DNA of 64,000 bases from Leadbetterella sp964563435 (GCA_964563435.1 CAZLXI010000017.1:1-64000), one strand, 5' to 3'. Counted from the first letter of the stretch, positions 1 to 10,052 are shown. A program made the numbers and translations. The notes: generated from the letters alone by a model not told the origin.

Positions 1-1778
1 AGCTCCCGGGAACGTTCATTCAGAATAAACACCAGGAACTTATCGGCATCTGAGGAAGCCCCCAGAACATCGTAGAACTCCGTGGTGGAATTAAAGATCG
101 CGTTTACCGAACCCAACTGCAGGTGGTCTTTGGTGCTGGCCGTGGTTACCGGCATATCATTGTTAGACTCATAATAGGTGTTGGTTTCCGAATAGGCCGC
201 CAAACCGGTGGCGAGACCGCTTCCGGCCGGGTTGGTCTTATACGCCTGGCCTCCATCGATATTCACACTGCGGTTTTCGCCTTGGGCATATCCGGCCCTT
301 TCACGAAGCTTGTTAATATAAGGGAGCGCCTCCGCGTATTTGCCCTGTCTTCCCAATGCTTCCGCCACGATCAGGTAATCTTCGCCCGAACGCGCCAGGA
401 TACCGTCGCGGGTACCAAACTGGTCGGCAATGGTCGTACGCGAGCCGTCTCTGAATTTACTTAAGGCCACAAAGCGGCTTTTAGTGAGGTAGGTTCCGCT
501 ATTTCCATGCTCTCCGATATATCTTTTGGTTTCTCCCTGGAAGTATCTCACAAACATGTGCGGCGCCCGGGTATTCAGGTTTTCCGTTGTATAACGGTTG
601 TCTCCCGCATCGTTTACCACGTAACGGATCCCTTCTTCCCCGCCCGTAAATTTAAAGTCAGTCGCTGTTTTTCCCTCAGGGGCATACTGACCCCACCGCG
701 GAGCAGCGTTGGGGTTATTACACCGATACGAAGTAATAAAGCTCTTCCAGAAGCGGGAGTCATTTACCCGGTCATATACATCTATAGCGTATTCGGTGGT
801 TCTCAGCCTTGAAAACTCCCTGTCGCCGGAAATGTCTCTTTGCAGGCCCGGCATATTCTGATAAACAGCCGGATAATAAAGGTGTACCTGGTTTCCGTAA
901 CGGCCCCGGGAAGGAACGTCATTGGAGAACTGGGCAGCCAGTACCACTTCGCTGGATCTTTCATTGAGGCCGTTGGGTGTGGTAAAGTTCCACAGATCCA
1001 CAAAGTTGGGGGCCAACGGATGCGCCGTGATTACCTCATTCGCATATTTCACGGCATTTTCAAGATCCTGGGTTTTGGTAGATCCGTTCCAGTCGTTATG
1101 CAGCTCACTGGCCCTGAATAGGGAAGCTTTGGCCAGGAAGTGGGCCGCGGCCCATTTGGTCAGCCGGCCGCGTTCGGTAACGGTGGTAGGAAGCAGGTCA
1201 TAGGCCTTTTGGAGGTCGGATATTGCCAGCTCATAGGTCTCCTGGATGGTATTGCGGGCGAAGTCGGTAGAGGCTCCCACCACCGGTTCGGTGATCAGTG
1301 GTACGCCACCAAACTGCTGAACCAGCCGGAAGTAGTTAAACCCACGCATAAAATAGCCTTCGCCCAGGCGGGTATTGTAGCCGGCATTGTTTTCACCATA
1401 GTATAAAGGCACATTCTGGATCAGGGTATTGGCGGAAGCAATTCCGGAATACATGTTATCCCAAAGGGTAGTCATACCGTCGCCACGGGCGGGGTCAAAC
1501 GCCGAGGTATAGCTGTTATACGGCTCATGGATACCGTCGTTGGCCACGGCCATTTCATCGGTTCCGTACTGCCAGAGCGTGAAGGCCCATTCATAGTTAA
1601 AATGGTATTCCAAGTTTCTGTACATCCCCACGGAGAGCTTATCGAGACCGTCTCTGGTTTTGAATGCTTCCGTACTTACGGAAGTGATTAGTTCTTCATC
1701 CAGGAACTCCGGCTTGCAGGATGAAACGGCCGTTAAGGCTGCCACTCCCAGATATATATATATTAGTTTCTTCTTCAT
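1..1778 (-). CDS. SusD/RagB family nutrient-binding outer-membrane lipoprotein (C-terminus beyond the window)
   Basis: An open minus-strand frame begins with ATG at 1778 and runs without a stop off the left edge, giving about 592 visible residues. The start MKKKLIYIYLGVAALTAVSSC is a lipoprotein signal with a lipobox ending in Cys21. After it come the SusD hallmarks: a short post-Cys segment KPEFLDEE, then alpha-helical text with many aromatic residues, e.g. a GEGYFMRGFNYFRLVQQFGGVP stretch near residue 135 typical of SusD TPR helices. SusD proteins cap the SusC beta-barrel and capture glycans or peptides at the cell surface. The gene follows susC by 11 bases, so the two are co-transcribed. 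Most of the family is present; only the last part is cut by the window edge. The substrate cannot be read from the sequence. Confidence 0.93.
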   Translation of the reverse strand, partial: MKKKLIYIYLGVAALTAVSSCKPEFLDEELITSVSTEAFKTRDGLDKLSVGMYRNLEYHFNYEWAFTLWQYGTDEMAVANDGIHEPYNSYTSAFDPARGDGMTTLWDNMYSGIASANTLIQNVPLYYGENNAGYNTRLGEGYFMRGFNYFRLVQQFGGVPLITEPVVGASTDFARNTIQETYELAISDLQKAYDLLPTTVTERGRLTKWAAAHFLAKASLFRASELHNDWNGSTKTQDLENAVKYANEVITAHPLAPNFVDLWNFTTPNGLNERSSEVVLAAQFSNDVPSRGRYGNQVHLYYPAVYQNMPGLQRDISGDREFSRLRTTEYAIDVYDRVNDSRFWKSFITSYRCNNPNAAPRWGQYAPEGKTATDFKFTGGEEGIRYVVNDAGDNRYTTENLNTRAPHMFVRYFQGETKRYIGEHGNSGTYLTKSRFVALSKFRDGSRTTIADQFGTRDGILARSGEDYLIVAEALGRQGKYAEALPYINKLRERAGYAQGENRSVNIDGGQAYKTNPAGSGLATGLAAYSETNTYYESNNDMPVTTASTKDHLQLGSVNAIFNSTTEFYDVLGASSDADKFLVFILNERSRE

Positions 1779-1789
1779 AAAAGTAAATT

Positions 1790-4700
1790 TTAAAATCCTA
1801 AATTAACTCCAAACACAAAGCTCCTGTTAAATGTAGAGCCGCCTAAATCCGGATCTATGAAATCTATTTTTGAATATACCAGGCCGGGGTTCATGCACTG
1901 AGCATAGAGTTTCAGGTTTTGAATTTTCAGTGATCTCAGCTGACCGGACCGGAAGTTATAGCCCAACGATACGTTTCGCAGCTTTACAAATGACCCGTCT
2001 CTGTAGCCCTGCGCACCTCTGAAGGTATCTCCGTTTTCTCCACCCACACCGGGTGCATAATATTCCGCATCTTCATTAACTCCCTCTATCCAGTAATCCA
2101 GCTTCCGCATGGCAAACCTTCCCGACAGGGTTTCCGAACCTGTTCTCATGGTAAATCCGAACCTTCCGTATAAGAAAGCCGACAGTTCCCAGTTTTTATA
2201 ATTCAGGGTATTCAGGAATCCGCCTGACCAGTCGGGGCGTGATTTTCCTACGATCTCCCGGTCATTATTGGCATCTATAACTCCATCTCCGTTCAGATCT
2301 TTTATTTTGATCATCCCCGGCTCACGACCATACTTAGCCGCTTCTTCCTTTTCACTGGTTTTCCAGACGCCGTCATATACGTAATCATAGTAAGAGCCTA
2401 TGGGCTGACCCACAAACCAGCCGTTGGCGATGTCTTCGGTCTTGCCGTCAGCCAGCTCCGTGATCTTGCTCCGGTCGGCCGAATAGGTAAGGGTAGATGA
2501 CCAGGTGAAGTCATTGGTTTTTACGTTTACGGTATTCAGTGAGATATCGATCCCCTTATTATCCGTTTTACCGATGTTATCCCATGTTCTGAGGTAACCT
2601 GTCAGCGCCGGAAGCGCTTTTTCCATCAGGAGGTCACTGGTTTTCGAATTGTACAGGTCGATGGTTCCGTCGATCCGGCCTCTCAGGATGGCAAAGTCAA
2701 TCCCCAGGTTATATTGGGCCGTTTTCTCCCAGCCTAAAGCCGTATTGGCCATGACCACGGGCGTAGCCACCGACGGGTCAGAAGTTACCATGCCTGACGC
2801 TACGATCTCTCCCCAGTGATAGAAGTTATTGCTTACGGCCCCTTTGGTTCCGTAGGCTCCGATACCGGCATTACCCGTTACCCCAACTCCCAAACGGAAC
2901 TTCAGCTGGGTGATCCAGTTCACCTCTTTTAAGAAGCTCTCCTGGTCTGCTCTCCACGCCAGGGCGGCAGACGGGAAGAAGTCCCATTTGTATCCTTCCG
3001 CCAGCTGCGATGCTCCGTCCCACCGTCCGGAAACGGTCAACAGGTATCTGTCGTTAAAGCCGTAGTTTACCCTTGCCATATACGATGTCAGCTGTGTTTC
3101 CGTCAGGTAGGATCCGTAACCCTGAATGCTGGCCAGTGAACCCACATTATACCACAGCTCCTCGGGTGTATTCACAAAAGACCGCAGGTTGCTTCCTTCC
3201 GACTTATAGGCCGAAGCACTTTGCAGCAAAGTAACGCCCAGCGAGTTTTTGCCTATGTTTTTATTATAGTAGATCAGGTTATCCAGCGTCCAGGAGTTCC
3301 GGATATCCGTGTTGTATTGTACCAGGTTGTTGCCGTCTCCGTTAATGGAAGCCGCCTGATCCGCAATACCGTTCCGGTTAAATCTGAAGTCAGGTCCGAA
3401 TTGGAAGCGATACTTCAGGCCGTCGAGGATACCGAAGATCTTACCGACGTTCACCTCCGAGTAAAGGCTGGCCATGGTACGTAAATTCATCCGCTGGTTC
3501 CGGCTGTAATCAACTTCCCGGATGGGGTTGATGATGTTCACGTCACCGCCCGGGTTCCGGATATATGTTCCTTCCGGCGTATAGGGTACGGTCCAGGGCA
3601 GCATTCCCTGAAGGGCAAAGTACAGGTTGGAAGCTCCCGTGGTGCTTCTACGGAAGTTATACCCGTATTCCTGATCGCCCCAGGTCACATTGATGTTTCC
3701 GCCCAGCTTCAGCCAGGAGGTGGCGTTGAAGTCTGCGCTGAATTTTCCGGTGTAGCGCTTGTATCCCTGGCCGGGCTGTGTGCCCTGCTGATCCATATAC
3801 CCGAAAGAACCGTAAGACTGCAGCTTATCACTACCGCCGCTGGCACTTAGCGTATGGATCTGCGTCAGCGCGGTTTGCAGGCCGGCGTCTGTCCAGTCAT
3901 AAGTAGGAACGCGGTCGCCGTTCCAGGTGCCGCCCTGCCAGCCCTGCTCAATCTGGGCAAAGGCATGGGGATCCGTGCCGTATACTCTCCGGTCATTTTC
4001 CAGTGAAACGGTACTCGATCCGTAGGTACCTGCTTTTATTTTCGCGGCACGGCTGTAATCCAACCACTCGGCAGAGTTCATCATCTGCATTCTGTCATGC
4101 ATTTTTTCGGACGAGAATGTTCCGGAATAGTTGACAGACATTTTTCCGCTCTTGCCTCTTTTGGTGGTCACAAGGATAACTCCGTTAGCCCCGCGTGACC
4201 CGAAAATAGCGGTAGAAGACGCATCTTTCAATACTTCGATAGACTCAATATCGCCGGGGTTCAGGTTTTCAATACCAGTGCCCTGAAGCGGAATGCCGTC
4301 TACCACGTACAGGGGTGCATTGGTTGCCGTCAATGATCTTTCGCCCCGAATACGGATAGAGCCTATCTCTCCCGGACGTTCATTGGAGGTAATGTCTACC
4401 CCTGCCGTTTTTCCCTGCATGGCCTGCAAGGCATTCTGAACCGGCATGGCTTCCATCTCCTTCTGGCCTATCTTCGCAATAGCACCGGTTACATCGCTTT
4501 TCTTTACCACGCCGTAACCTACCACCACTACTTCTTCAAGTGCCTGGATGTCTTCCGACAATGAGACATTAATGACGGTTTGGGCTCCTACGGCCTTCTC
4601 TACGGCTGTGTATCCCACCTGTCTGAAGACCAGTACGGCGTTTCCGTCGGCTACAGCGATCGTGTACCGGCCTTCCTGATCGGTTAAAGTACCCCGGCTC

Positions 4701-4855
4701 GTGCCTTTAACCGTAACGGATACGCCCGGAACAGCCGCCCCGTCCGCATCGGTGACCTGCCCTTTGATCTCGGTATCAAAAACTCCCGCCAGGGCGGTGA
4801 TACCACTACTCAGAATCCATAGGATAATGAGTATTCTTGTAAAACTACTTTTCAT
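1790..4855 (-). CDS. SusC/RagA family TonB-linked outer-membrane transporter
   Basis: The 1021-residue protein has an N-terminal signal peptide (about 1-24) and a carboxypeptidase-like regulatory domain (about 29-100) with the usual IKGQVTDADGAAVPGVSV beginning. The SusC signature EEVVVVGYG lies at 107-115. A plug domain follows, with the IEVLKDASSTAIFGSRGANG motif near 205-225, and then a C-terminal beta-barrel ending in Phe (NLGF). It imports oligomers through the outer membrane using TonB energy, with the SusD protein encoded 11 bases downstream as its lid. The divergent regulator at 5213 is the likely activator. The length is normal for the family. The substrate is unknown; no glycoside hydrolase or peptidase gene is visible on this side of the window. 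Confidence 0.96.
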   Translation of the reverse strand: MKSSFTRILIILWILSSGITALAGVFDTEIKGQVTDADGAAVPGVSVTVKGTSRGTLTDQEGRYTIAVADGNAVLVFRQVGYTAVEKAVGAQTVINVSLSEDIQALEEVVVVGYGVVKKSDVTGAIAKIGQKEMEAMPVQNALQAMQGKTAGVDITSNERPGEIGSIRIRGERSLTATNAPLYVVDGIPLQGTGIENLNPGDIESIEVLKDASSTAIFGSRGANGVILVTTKRGKSGKMSVNYSGTFSSEKMHDRMQMMNSAEWLDYSRAAKIKAGTYGSSTVSLENDRRVYGTDPHAFAQIEQGWQGGTWNGDRVPTYDWTDAGLQTALTQIHTLSASGGSDKLQSYGSFGYMDQQGTQPGQGYKRYTGKFSADFNATSWLKLGGNINVTWGDQEYGYNFRRSTTGASNLYFALQGMLPWTVPYTPEGTYIRNPGGDVNIINPIREVDYSRNQRMNLRTMASLYSEVNVGKIFGILDGLKYRFQFGPDFRFNRNGIADQAASINGDGNNLVQYNTDIRNSWTLDNLIYYNKNIGKNSLGVTLLQSASAYKSEGSNLRSFVNTPEELWYNVGSLASIQGYGSYLTETQLTSYMARVNYGFNDRYLLTVSGRWDGASQLAEGYKWDFFPSAALAWRADQESFLKEVNWITQLKFRLGVGVTGNAGIGAYGTKGAVSNNFYHWGEIVASGMVTSDPSVATPVVMANTALGWEKTAQYNLGIDFAILRGRIDGTIDLYNSKTSDLLMEKALPALTGYLRTWDNIGKTDNKGIDISLNTVNVKTNDFTWSSTLTYSADRSKITELADGKTEDIANGWFVGQPIGSYYDYVYDGVWKTSEKEEAAKYGREPGMIKIKDLNGDGVIDANNDREIVGKSRPDWSGGFLNTLNYKNWELSAFLYGRFGFTMRTGSETLSGRFAMRKLDYWIEGVNEDAEYYAPGVGGENGDTFRGAQGYRDGSFVKLRNVSLGYNFRSGQLRSLKIQNLKLYAQCMNPGLVYSKIDFIDPDLGGSTFNRSFVFGVNLGF

Positions 4856-4961
4856 ACGTTTACTTAAGAGTTGAACATTTGATTATTGATTTTCCATTGT
4901 GTTATGACCATATCTTTTTTGATTAAAATAAAGTGTAACACTATTAATCATTGGAATAGTG

Positions 4962-4969
4962 CAAAATTA
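4962..4969 (-). promoter_or_regulatory. Candidate -7 box of the susC promoter in the susC/regulator intergenic region
   Basis: Read on the minus strand this is TAATTTTG, an exact match to the Bacteroidota -7 consensus TAnnTTTG. It would start transcription near 4955 and leave an untranslated leader of about 100 bases before susC. I see no TTG -33 box at the usual distance, which suits a promoter that needs an activator. The rest of the 357-base gap 4856-5212 shows no gene. Confidence 0.4.
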
Positions 4970-5212
4970 AGGAGCATTATCCGGTTTGAAGGGGGTAAAA
5001 TTCGTCAATCAGAATTGCAGAATTCGTCTCACCTCTCCATAAAAAGGCATTGGATAAGCAGTTAAACCGCTTTCGCCGATCCCTGGCCGGTTTTTAGGGT
5101 GTATATGCTTGCTACTTTCTGCTTTTTTGCCGAATTTTCAGTTTTCAACCTTAACCAATCACGACCGGAGCACCCGGTCACCCGGCGGAAACCCGCCATT
5201 CTCCAGGGCAAA

Positions 5213-8200
5213 ATGACATCAAGAATATCCTTATATTTCCTTTTACTGGTTTTCTGGACCCATGGAAATGCCCAAAACATTTTTAAGTTCGAACATATTA
5301 CGGTCAATGACGGGCTGTCGCACAGCGATGCCATGGCCGTAATACAGGATAAGGACGGGTTTATCTGGGTAGGCACCAATAAGGGCCTGGACCGGTACGA
5401 CGGCTATACGCTCAAAAACTACCGCCTGCCCTACCGGAACGTCAACGGACAATACACCAACCGGGTGCTCGACCTCCATCTTTCCCAGGATAAAACCCTC
5501 TGGGTGGTTCCGGAAACCCAAGGCATATTTTATTATGATCCGAAGTCGGATGGCTTTAAAAACCTGGCAGGAAAAGCCAGGAACCCTAAAGACGCCGAGA
5601 TTCTGCAAAACCTGACGGCCCGGTCTCTCAGCACTTCGCCTGACGGCGATCTGTTTATCGGCACCAGTACGGAAGGGCTTTACGTGGTCTCTTTTGATCC
5701 GGATAATTCCGTTAAACGGCTTCAGCGGATCTCCTTCCCTCTCCATGGAGAGAATGCCCTGATCTTTGCCATAAGCCCTGACCGGAACGGGAGAGTTTGG
5801 GTGGGTACCGTGGGCCTCGGGCTTTGGTGCCTGACAAAAACGAAAGACGGTTACATTCCCCGTGAATTCACACAGTGGGCGGCGAAAACCATTCGCGCCA
5901 TCACGGTCAGTCACGATTCCGACATTTGGGTAGCCTCCGAAGAAGAGGTCATCCGGATCCATGCGAAAGACGGCCAGACCTTCCGCTATCTCGATAACCG
6001 GTTCAGTTATATCACTTCCCTCCTGGAAGATTCCTACCAGCGGCTCTGGATCGGCAGCCGGACCGGGCTGTACCTGATCAGCCAGATCGGGCAGGAGCCG
6101 GGATCCGCCCCCCTGAAATGTAAGACGAACCATTTCACCCCGGATGACTCCCAGCCTTCCGGCCTGAATTATCACCTCATCCATAATATGGTGGAGGATA
6201 GCTTCAATAACCTCTGGATAGCCGCCTCCGCAGGCGGGCTGAATAAGGTCAACCTGCTGCCAAAACCTTTCTTCCGGCTGTTTAAAGAAGCCGGCGGACT
6301 TCCCAATGACTATACCAATACCATCTGCCGCGACAAAGACGAAGAGGTGATCTGGATCGGCACAAGAAGCGGTTTTGCCCGGTATCATATCCCTACGGGA
6401 AAGGTCACCAGCTTCCTGGATGAAAAGAACCTCCGCACCACCCCCACGATGGATATCACTTCCATTTATGATGCGGGAAACGGCTTTCTGTGGATAGCCA
6501 CCCGGGTTCACGGCGTCTACCTTTTTAACAAGAAAAGCCGGCTTCTTACCCGGCTTCCTGAAATTCCGGGACAGAAAGAGTGGAAAGCGGCCGAGCCCAT
6601 TTCGATTACTTCTGACCGAAACGGCCTGATCTGGATCGCCTGCTTTTACGACGGCCTGCACATTTATGATCCATCGGGAAAGCACATCCGCTCTTTCAGC
6701 AGAGCCGACGGCTCCCTTATCTCCGGTAAGCTGACCTTCCTGCTCAGTGAGCCGGAGCGCGACGCCATGTGGCTGAGTACCCGCGACGCCGGCCTGATGC
6801 TCCTGAAGCTGCAGGGTGACCAACTGGTGATCGACAAACGCTTTTCTTTCCATCCTCAGGGATTGAAAACCGATTATATCTGGCCATTGACCAAAAGCCG
6901 GAACGGCGACCTCTGGGTGGGGACCATCGGTGGCGGGCTGCACCGGATCGACGGCAAGAGCAACCGGGTGGAACGATACGACCAGTGGCTGCCCGAGACC
7001 GACGTGGAGTCTATCCTGGAAGACGAAAACGGGAAGCTCTGGATCGGCGGGAACGGCCTGTACCGGCTGGATCCCGAAAGTAAAACTTACCTGCATTTTG
7101 ATGTGGCAGACGGCTTACAAAGCAATTCGTTTAAGGTAGCCTCTGCTGCCCGGGGTACTGACGGCATCCTTTATTTCGGCGGGATCGGCGGGGTGACCTA
7201 TTTCAATCCCAAAAATGTATCTACCAATCCTCACCCGCCGAAAATGCAGATCACCCAGGTACGGATCCTGAATTACGCCTATTCGCCCGAAAATAAAAAC
7301 GATCCGAGAGCGCTGATCTCCGGCCCGTTTTCTCCCGATGATGAGATCACCATAAAGGCCTTCGAGAATGATTTCTCCCTGGAGTTTGTCGGCCTGAATT
7401 ACATTAACCCCGGCAAGCAGCATTATGAATACAAGCTGGAAGGGTATCATAAGAACTGGATCTCCCTGCCCCAGGGCCAACGGGTGATGGGGTTCTCCAA
7501 TCTGCCGTCCGGGAATTATACTTTCCTGGTCAAGGCCGATAACGGCGACGGCGTATGGACCGAAGAACCCGCCAGCCTGAAGCTCCGGATCCTGCCGCCC
7601 TGGTACCGCACGTGGTGGGCTTATCTTTTCTATTCCATACTGGTTACCTCCGCTGTGGTGTGGTATAAGCGGGTGACCGGTAAACAGCGGGAGTTGAAAA
7701 ACAAGATCGCCATAGAACAGGTGGCGAAGGAAAAAGAAAAGGAGCTGGCCGATCTTAAGCTGAACTTCTTCACCAATGTGTCGCATGAGCTCCGGACCCC
7801 GCTCACCCTGATCATGAGTCCGTCGGAATACCTGATCCAGTCTTCGGAAGCCGGTAGCGAGGCCCGGCAAAAGGCCGAGCTGGTTCATAAGCAGGCCCAT
7901 AAGCTTCTCGACCTGGTCAACCAGCTGATGAATTTCCGGAAAGTAGAAACCGGGAACGTGGCCCTTCAGCTGCAAACGCTCGACATTGTGCCGTTTATCA
8001 CGGAGATCTTCCTGATCTTTAAGCTCAAAGCCGATGAGCAGGAAACCCGCTATACCCTAACCATTCCCGACCAACCCGTATGGGTCAACTTTGATCCGGA
8101 GAAGCTGGAGATTGTATTGACCAACCTTCTCTCCAATGCCTTCAAATATACGCCGGAGAACGGGAGCATTGAGGTTCGTGCCGAATGCATAGACGATACC

Positions 8201-9286
8201 GTTTCAGAGGGTTACATTTCCATTAGCGTTAAGGATTCGGGAACGGGTATCCATGAAGACGAGCTCAGCCATATTTTTGAGCCGTTTTACCAGGCGTATA
8301 AGCACCGGGATATCAAGGCTACCGGAACGGGTATCGGGCTGTCGCTGGTTCATGAGCTGGTCAAAAAGCATAAAGGCGAAATAGCGGTGGCCAGCGCCCC
8401 GGGCCAGGGGTCGGTCTTTACGGTGAAGCTGCCTTTCGGAGAGAACAGGAACCTCCCCTCTGAAAGCCGGGAGGTGGCTGTTCCCGAAGCGACGAAAGAA
8501 GTTCTCATCCCTGATCATACCCTGGAATATAAGCTGCTGATCGTAGAAGACAACGAAGACCTCCGGGTCTATCTGGTCAGCCTGTTCCACAGCCATTTCG
8601 AGACTCATGCCGCCGCCAATGGCCGCGAAGGCCTGGAGAAGGTGGGCCTTATTCATCCCGATATTATCCTGAGCGATGTGATGATGCCGGTCATGAACGG
8701 CCTGGAGTTCTGTGAAAAGGTCAAAAACAATCCGCGCACCGCTCATATTCCTCTTGTGCTCCTTACGGCAAGGGCCGCGGCGCTGCATGAGCTGGAGGGG
8801 CTGGAAACCGGGGCCGACGATTATATTGTTAAGCCTTTCAACCCCAGGATCCTGTATTCCAAGATCATTTCGCTGCTGAACAACCGGAAAAAGGCGCAGG
8901 AGTATTTTCACCGTCAGATCCTGGTGGAACCTTCCGAGGCGGTCATCCCGGATGCCGACCGAATCTTTATCCGGAAAAGCATGCAGATCATTGAGGAAAA
9001 CCTGACCAACGAGAATTTCAGCGTACAAACCCTTGTGCGGGAATCGGGCATGAGCCAGTCGGCCTTCTACCGGCGTCTGAAGAACCTCACCGGGCAGTCG
9101 GTGATCGAATTCATCAAGGATGTCCGGCTGAAGCGGGCGGCCCAGCTCCTGTCCACCAAACAATTCCGCGTACAGGAAGTGGGCATGATGGTGGGCATGG
9201 AAGACCTCAAGAACTTCAGGGCTTCTTTTCAGAAGTTGTTTGGGGTGAGCCCGTCGGAGTATGGGCGGAAGGGAGAGAGGTCATAG
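5213..9286 (+). CDS. Hybrid two-component system regulator (HTCS): sensor, kinase, receiver and AraC output in one protein
   Basis: I place the start at ATG 5213, giving 1357 residues. It opens with a clean signal peptide (MTSRISLYFLLLVFWTHGNA) followed directly by the first propeller repeat; an upstream ATG at 5099 would add 38 unlikely residues. Order of domains: periplasmic Reg_prop beta-propeller repeats with recurring GxIWVGT motifs (about 20-700), a Y_Y_Y domain (about 710-795), a membrane helix near 800, HisKA with phospho-acceptor His858 in FFTNVSHELRTPL, HATPase with N box NLLSNAFKYTP and G boxes, a receiver domain with Asp1155 in ILSDVMMP, and an AraC DNA-binding domain to the end. 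The family senses a polysaccharide breakdown product and switches on the neighbouring Sus genes. The divergent susC/susD pair is the obvious target. Its stop overlaps the end of the convergent antitoxin gene by a few bases. Confidence 0.95.
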   Translation: MTSRISLYFLLLVFWTHGNAQNIFKFEHITVNDGLSHSDAMAVIQDKDGFIWVGTNKGLDRYDGYTLKNYRLPYRNVNGQYTNRVLDLHLSQDKTLWVVPETQGIFYYDPKSDGFKNLAGKARNPKDAEILQNLTARSLSTSPDGDLFIGTSTEGLYVVSFDPDNSVKRLQRISFPLHGENALIFAISPDRNGRVWVGTVGLGLWCLTKTKDGYIPREFTQWAAKTIRAITVSHDSDIWVASEEEVIRIHAKDGQTFRYLDNRFSYITSLLEDSYQRLWIGSRTGLYLISQIGQEPGSAPLKCKTNHFTPDDSQPSGLNYHLIHNMVEDSFNNLWIAASAGGLNKVNLLPKPFFRLFKEAGGLPNDYTNTICRDKDEEVIWIGTRSGFARYHIPTGKVTSFLDEKNLRTTPTMDITSIYDAGNGFLWIATRVHGVYLFNKKSRLLTRLPEIPGQKEWKAAEPISITSDRNGLIWIACFYDGLHIYDPSGKHIRSFSRADGSLISGKLTFLLSEPERDAMWLSTRDAGLMLLKLQGDQLVIDKRFSFHPQGLKTDYIWPLTKSRNGDLWVGTIGGGLHRIDGKSNRVERYDQWLPETDVESILEDENGKLWIGGNGLYRLDPESKTYLHFDVADGLQSNSFKVASAARGTDGILYFGGIGGVTYFNPKNVSTNPHPPKMQITQVRILNYAYSPENKNDPRALISGPFSPDDEITIKAFENDFSLEFVGLNYINPGKQHYEYKLEGYHKNWISLPQGQRVMGFSNLPSGNYTFLVKADNGDGVWTEEPASLKLRILPPWYRTWWAYLFYSILVTSAVVWYKRVTGKQRELKNKIAIEQVAKEKEKELADLKLNFFTNVSHELRTPLTLIMSPSEYLIQSSEAGSEARQKAELVHKQAHKLLDLVNQLMNFRKVETGNVALQLQTLDIVPFITEIFLIFKLKADEQETRYTLTIPDQPVWVNFDPEKLEIVLTNLLSNAFKYTPENGSIEVRAECIDDTVSEGYISISVKDSGTGIHEDELSHIFEPFYQAYKHRDIKATGTGIGLSLVHELVKKHKGEIAVASAPGQGSVFTVKLPFGENRNLPSESREVAVPEATKEVLIPDHTLEYKLLIVEDNEDLRVYLVSLFHSHFETHAAANGREGLEKVGLIHPDIILSDVMMPVMNGLEFCEKVKNNPRTAHIPLVLLTARAAALHELEGLETGADDYIVKPFNPRILYSKIISLLNNRKKAQEYFHRQILVEPSEAVIPDADRIFIRKSMQIIEENLTNENFSVQTLVRESGMSQSAFYRRLKNLTGQSVIEFIKDVRLKRAAQLLSTKQFRVQEVGMMVGMEDLKNFRASFQKLFGVSPSEYGRKGERS

Positions 9287-9583
9287 CTGCAAAGTCAGCT
9301 TCAAGTGCCCGCCTAAACCTGTTTGAATAATTTTCATAAGGGTTGAAAGCCGGATATCGCTCGCATTGTTTTCAATACGTGAAATATACGATTTGTTGGT
9401 ACCGCATTTCTCGGCAAGTTCCTGCTGGGTCATACCTAACTTAAGTCTCGCTTCTTCCAGCAAAACTCCGAGTTGGAAAGCTTCAAATTCCTGTTCCCAC
9501 TGCTCTCTTTTCTCGATGCCTCGTTTACCGTATTTCTTGTCGAGGATCTCGTCAAGGGTGGTAATGTTATTTTTCGTTTTCAT
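9281..9583 (-). CDS. XRE-family antitoxin (HigA-like)
   Basis: The 100-residue protein carries a Cro/CI helix-turn-helix at about 40-95 (EARLKLGMTQQELAEKCGTN followed by KSYISRIENNASDIRLSTL). Its start lies inside the last codons of the toxin gene (17-base overlap), a layout typical of HigBA-type modules in which the toxin comes first. The family binds its toxin and represses the shared promoter. Its last bases overlap the 3' end of the convergent HTCS gene, so the pair sits tightly behind that gene without a visible terminator. Confidence 0.88.
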   Translation of the reverse strand: MKTKNNITTLDEILDKKYGKRGIEKREQWEQEFEAFQLGVLLEEARLKLGMTQQELAEKCGTNKSYISRIENNASDIRLSTLMKIIQTGLGGHLKLTLQL

Positions 9584-9905
9584 ACTCCTCTTTTATTTTT
9601 AATGCTTTTTCAATTTCAGTTTTTGGTGTTTTTTGAGTTTTCTTTTGGAAGCCATTCCCTAGTACGACCAAATTCCCCTTATCAAAGAATGAGAATATCC
9701 TGAAAATATTTCCACCAAGTTCAACCCGAACTTCAAAAAGTCCGTCTGTTCCTGTCATATGGTCAAAATACTTTTTAGGGACCCGGTCAATTGTTCTCAA
9801 AAGATTTAAAGTCCATTCGATTTTTCGTTGTACTTCGTCTGTCTGGCGCTCATAAAAGTCCAAAAAGTATCGTTTGTATGCTATAACTTGTCGTATGGTT
9901 TTCAT
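9567..9905 (-). CDS. RelE/HigB-type toxin (Gp49-like family)
   Basis: The 112-residue basic protein has the layout of phage-derived Gp49/HigB toxins: an N-terminal helix pair (KRYFLDFYERQTDEVQRKIEW), then beta strands FEVRVELGGNIFRIFSFFD and the conserved GNGFQKKTQKTP segment with the C-terminal helix. The family are ribosome-dependent or free mRNA endonucleases that slow growth when released from the antitoxin. The antitoxin gene overlaps it downstream. A strong -33/-7 promoter lies immediately upstream (9910-9940) and leaves almost no leader. Catalysis in this family rests on basic and aromatic residues that I cannot assign with certainty. Confidence 0.85.
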   Translation of the reverse strand: MKTIRQVIAYKRYFLDFYERQTDEVQRKIEWTLNLLRTIDRVPKKYFDHMTGTDGLFEVRVELGGNIFRIFSFFDKGNLVVLGNGFQKKTQKTPKTEIEKALKIKEEYENEK

Positions 9906-9909
9906 TATA

Positions 9910-9940
9910 CAAAGTTAACTGATCAGACAACAAATTCCAA
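9910..9940 (-). promoter_or_regulatory. Toxin-antitoxin promoter with two palindromic operator candidates
   Basis: On the minus strand a TTG (9940-9938), a 20-base spacer and TAACTTTG (9917-9910) match the Bacteroidota TTG/TAnnTTTG promoter very well. Transcription would start around the ATG at 9905, so the mRNA is nearly leaderless. Two adjacent perfect 8-base palindromes, AGTTAACT (9913-9920) and CTGATCAG (9919-9926), overlap the -7 box and spacer. They are good candidates for the antitoxin operator. Confidence 0.6.
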
Positions 9941-10052
9941 CTTTTAAGACATAAAATATGAGACCGGCAGGAGGATTATCGAAAACTTCATTTAATAATA
10001 TAATCCAGCCGATATTCGATGCCGCAATTCAGGTATTTATACAATAGGTATA

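Noticed and set aside
123..1406. Several plus-strand open frames at the left edge
   Set aside because: They run antisense to the SusD gene, whose frame is open across the whole stretch with a clear lipoprotein signal.
5243..7096. A 617-codon open frame on the minus strand opposite the HTCS gene
   Set aside because: It is the antisense shadow of the propeller repeats: no start signal, no domain, and Pro/Gly/Val-rich text typical of reverse frames of GC-rich coding DNA. Similar long shadows at 45985-47004, 7115-7975 and 8204-9163 were rejected for the same reason.
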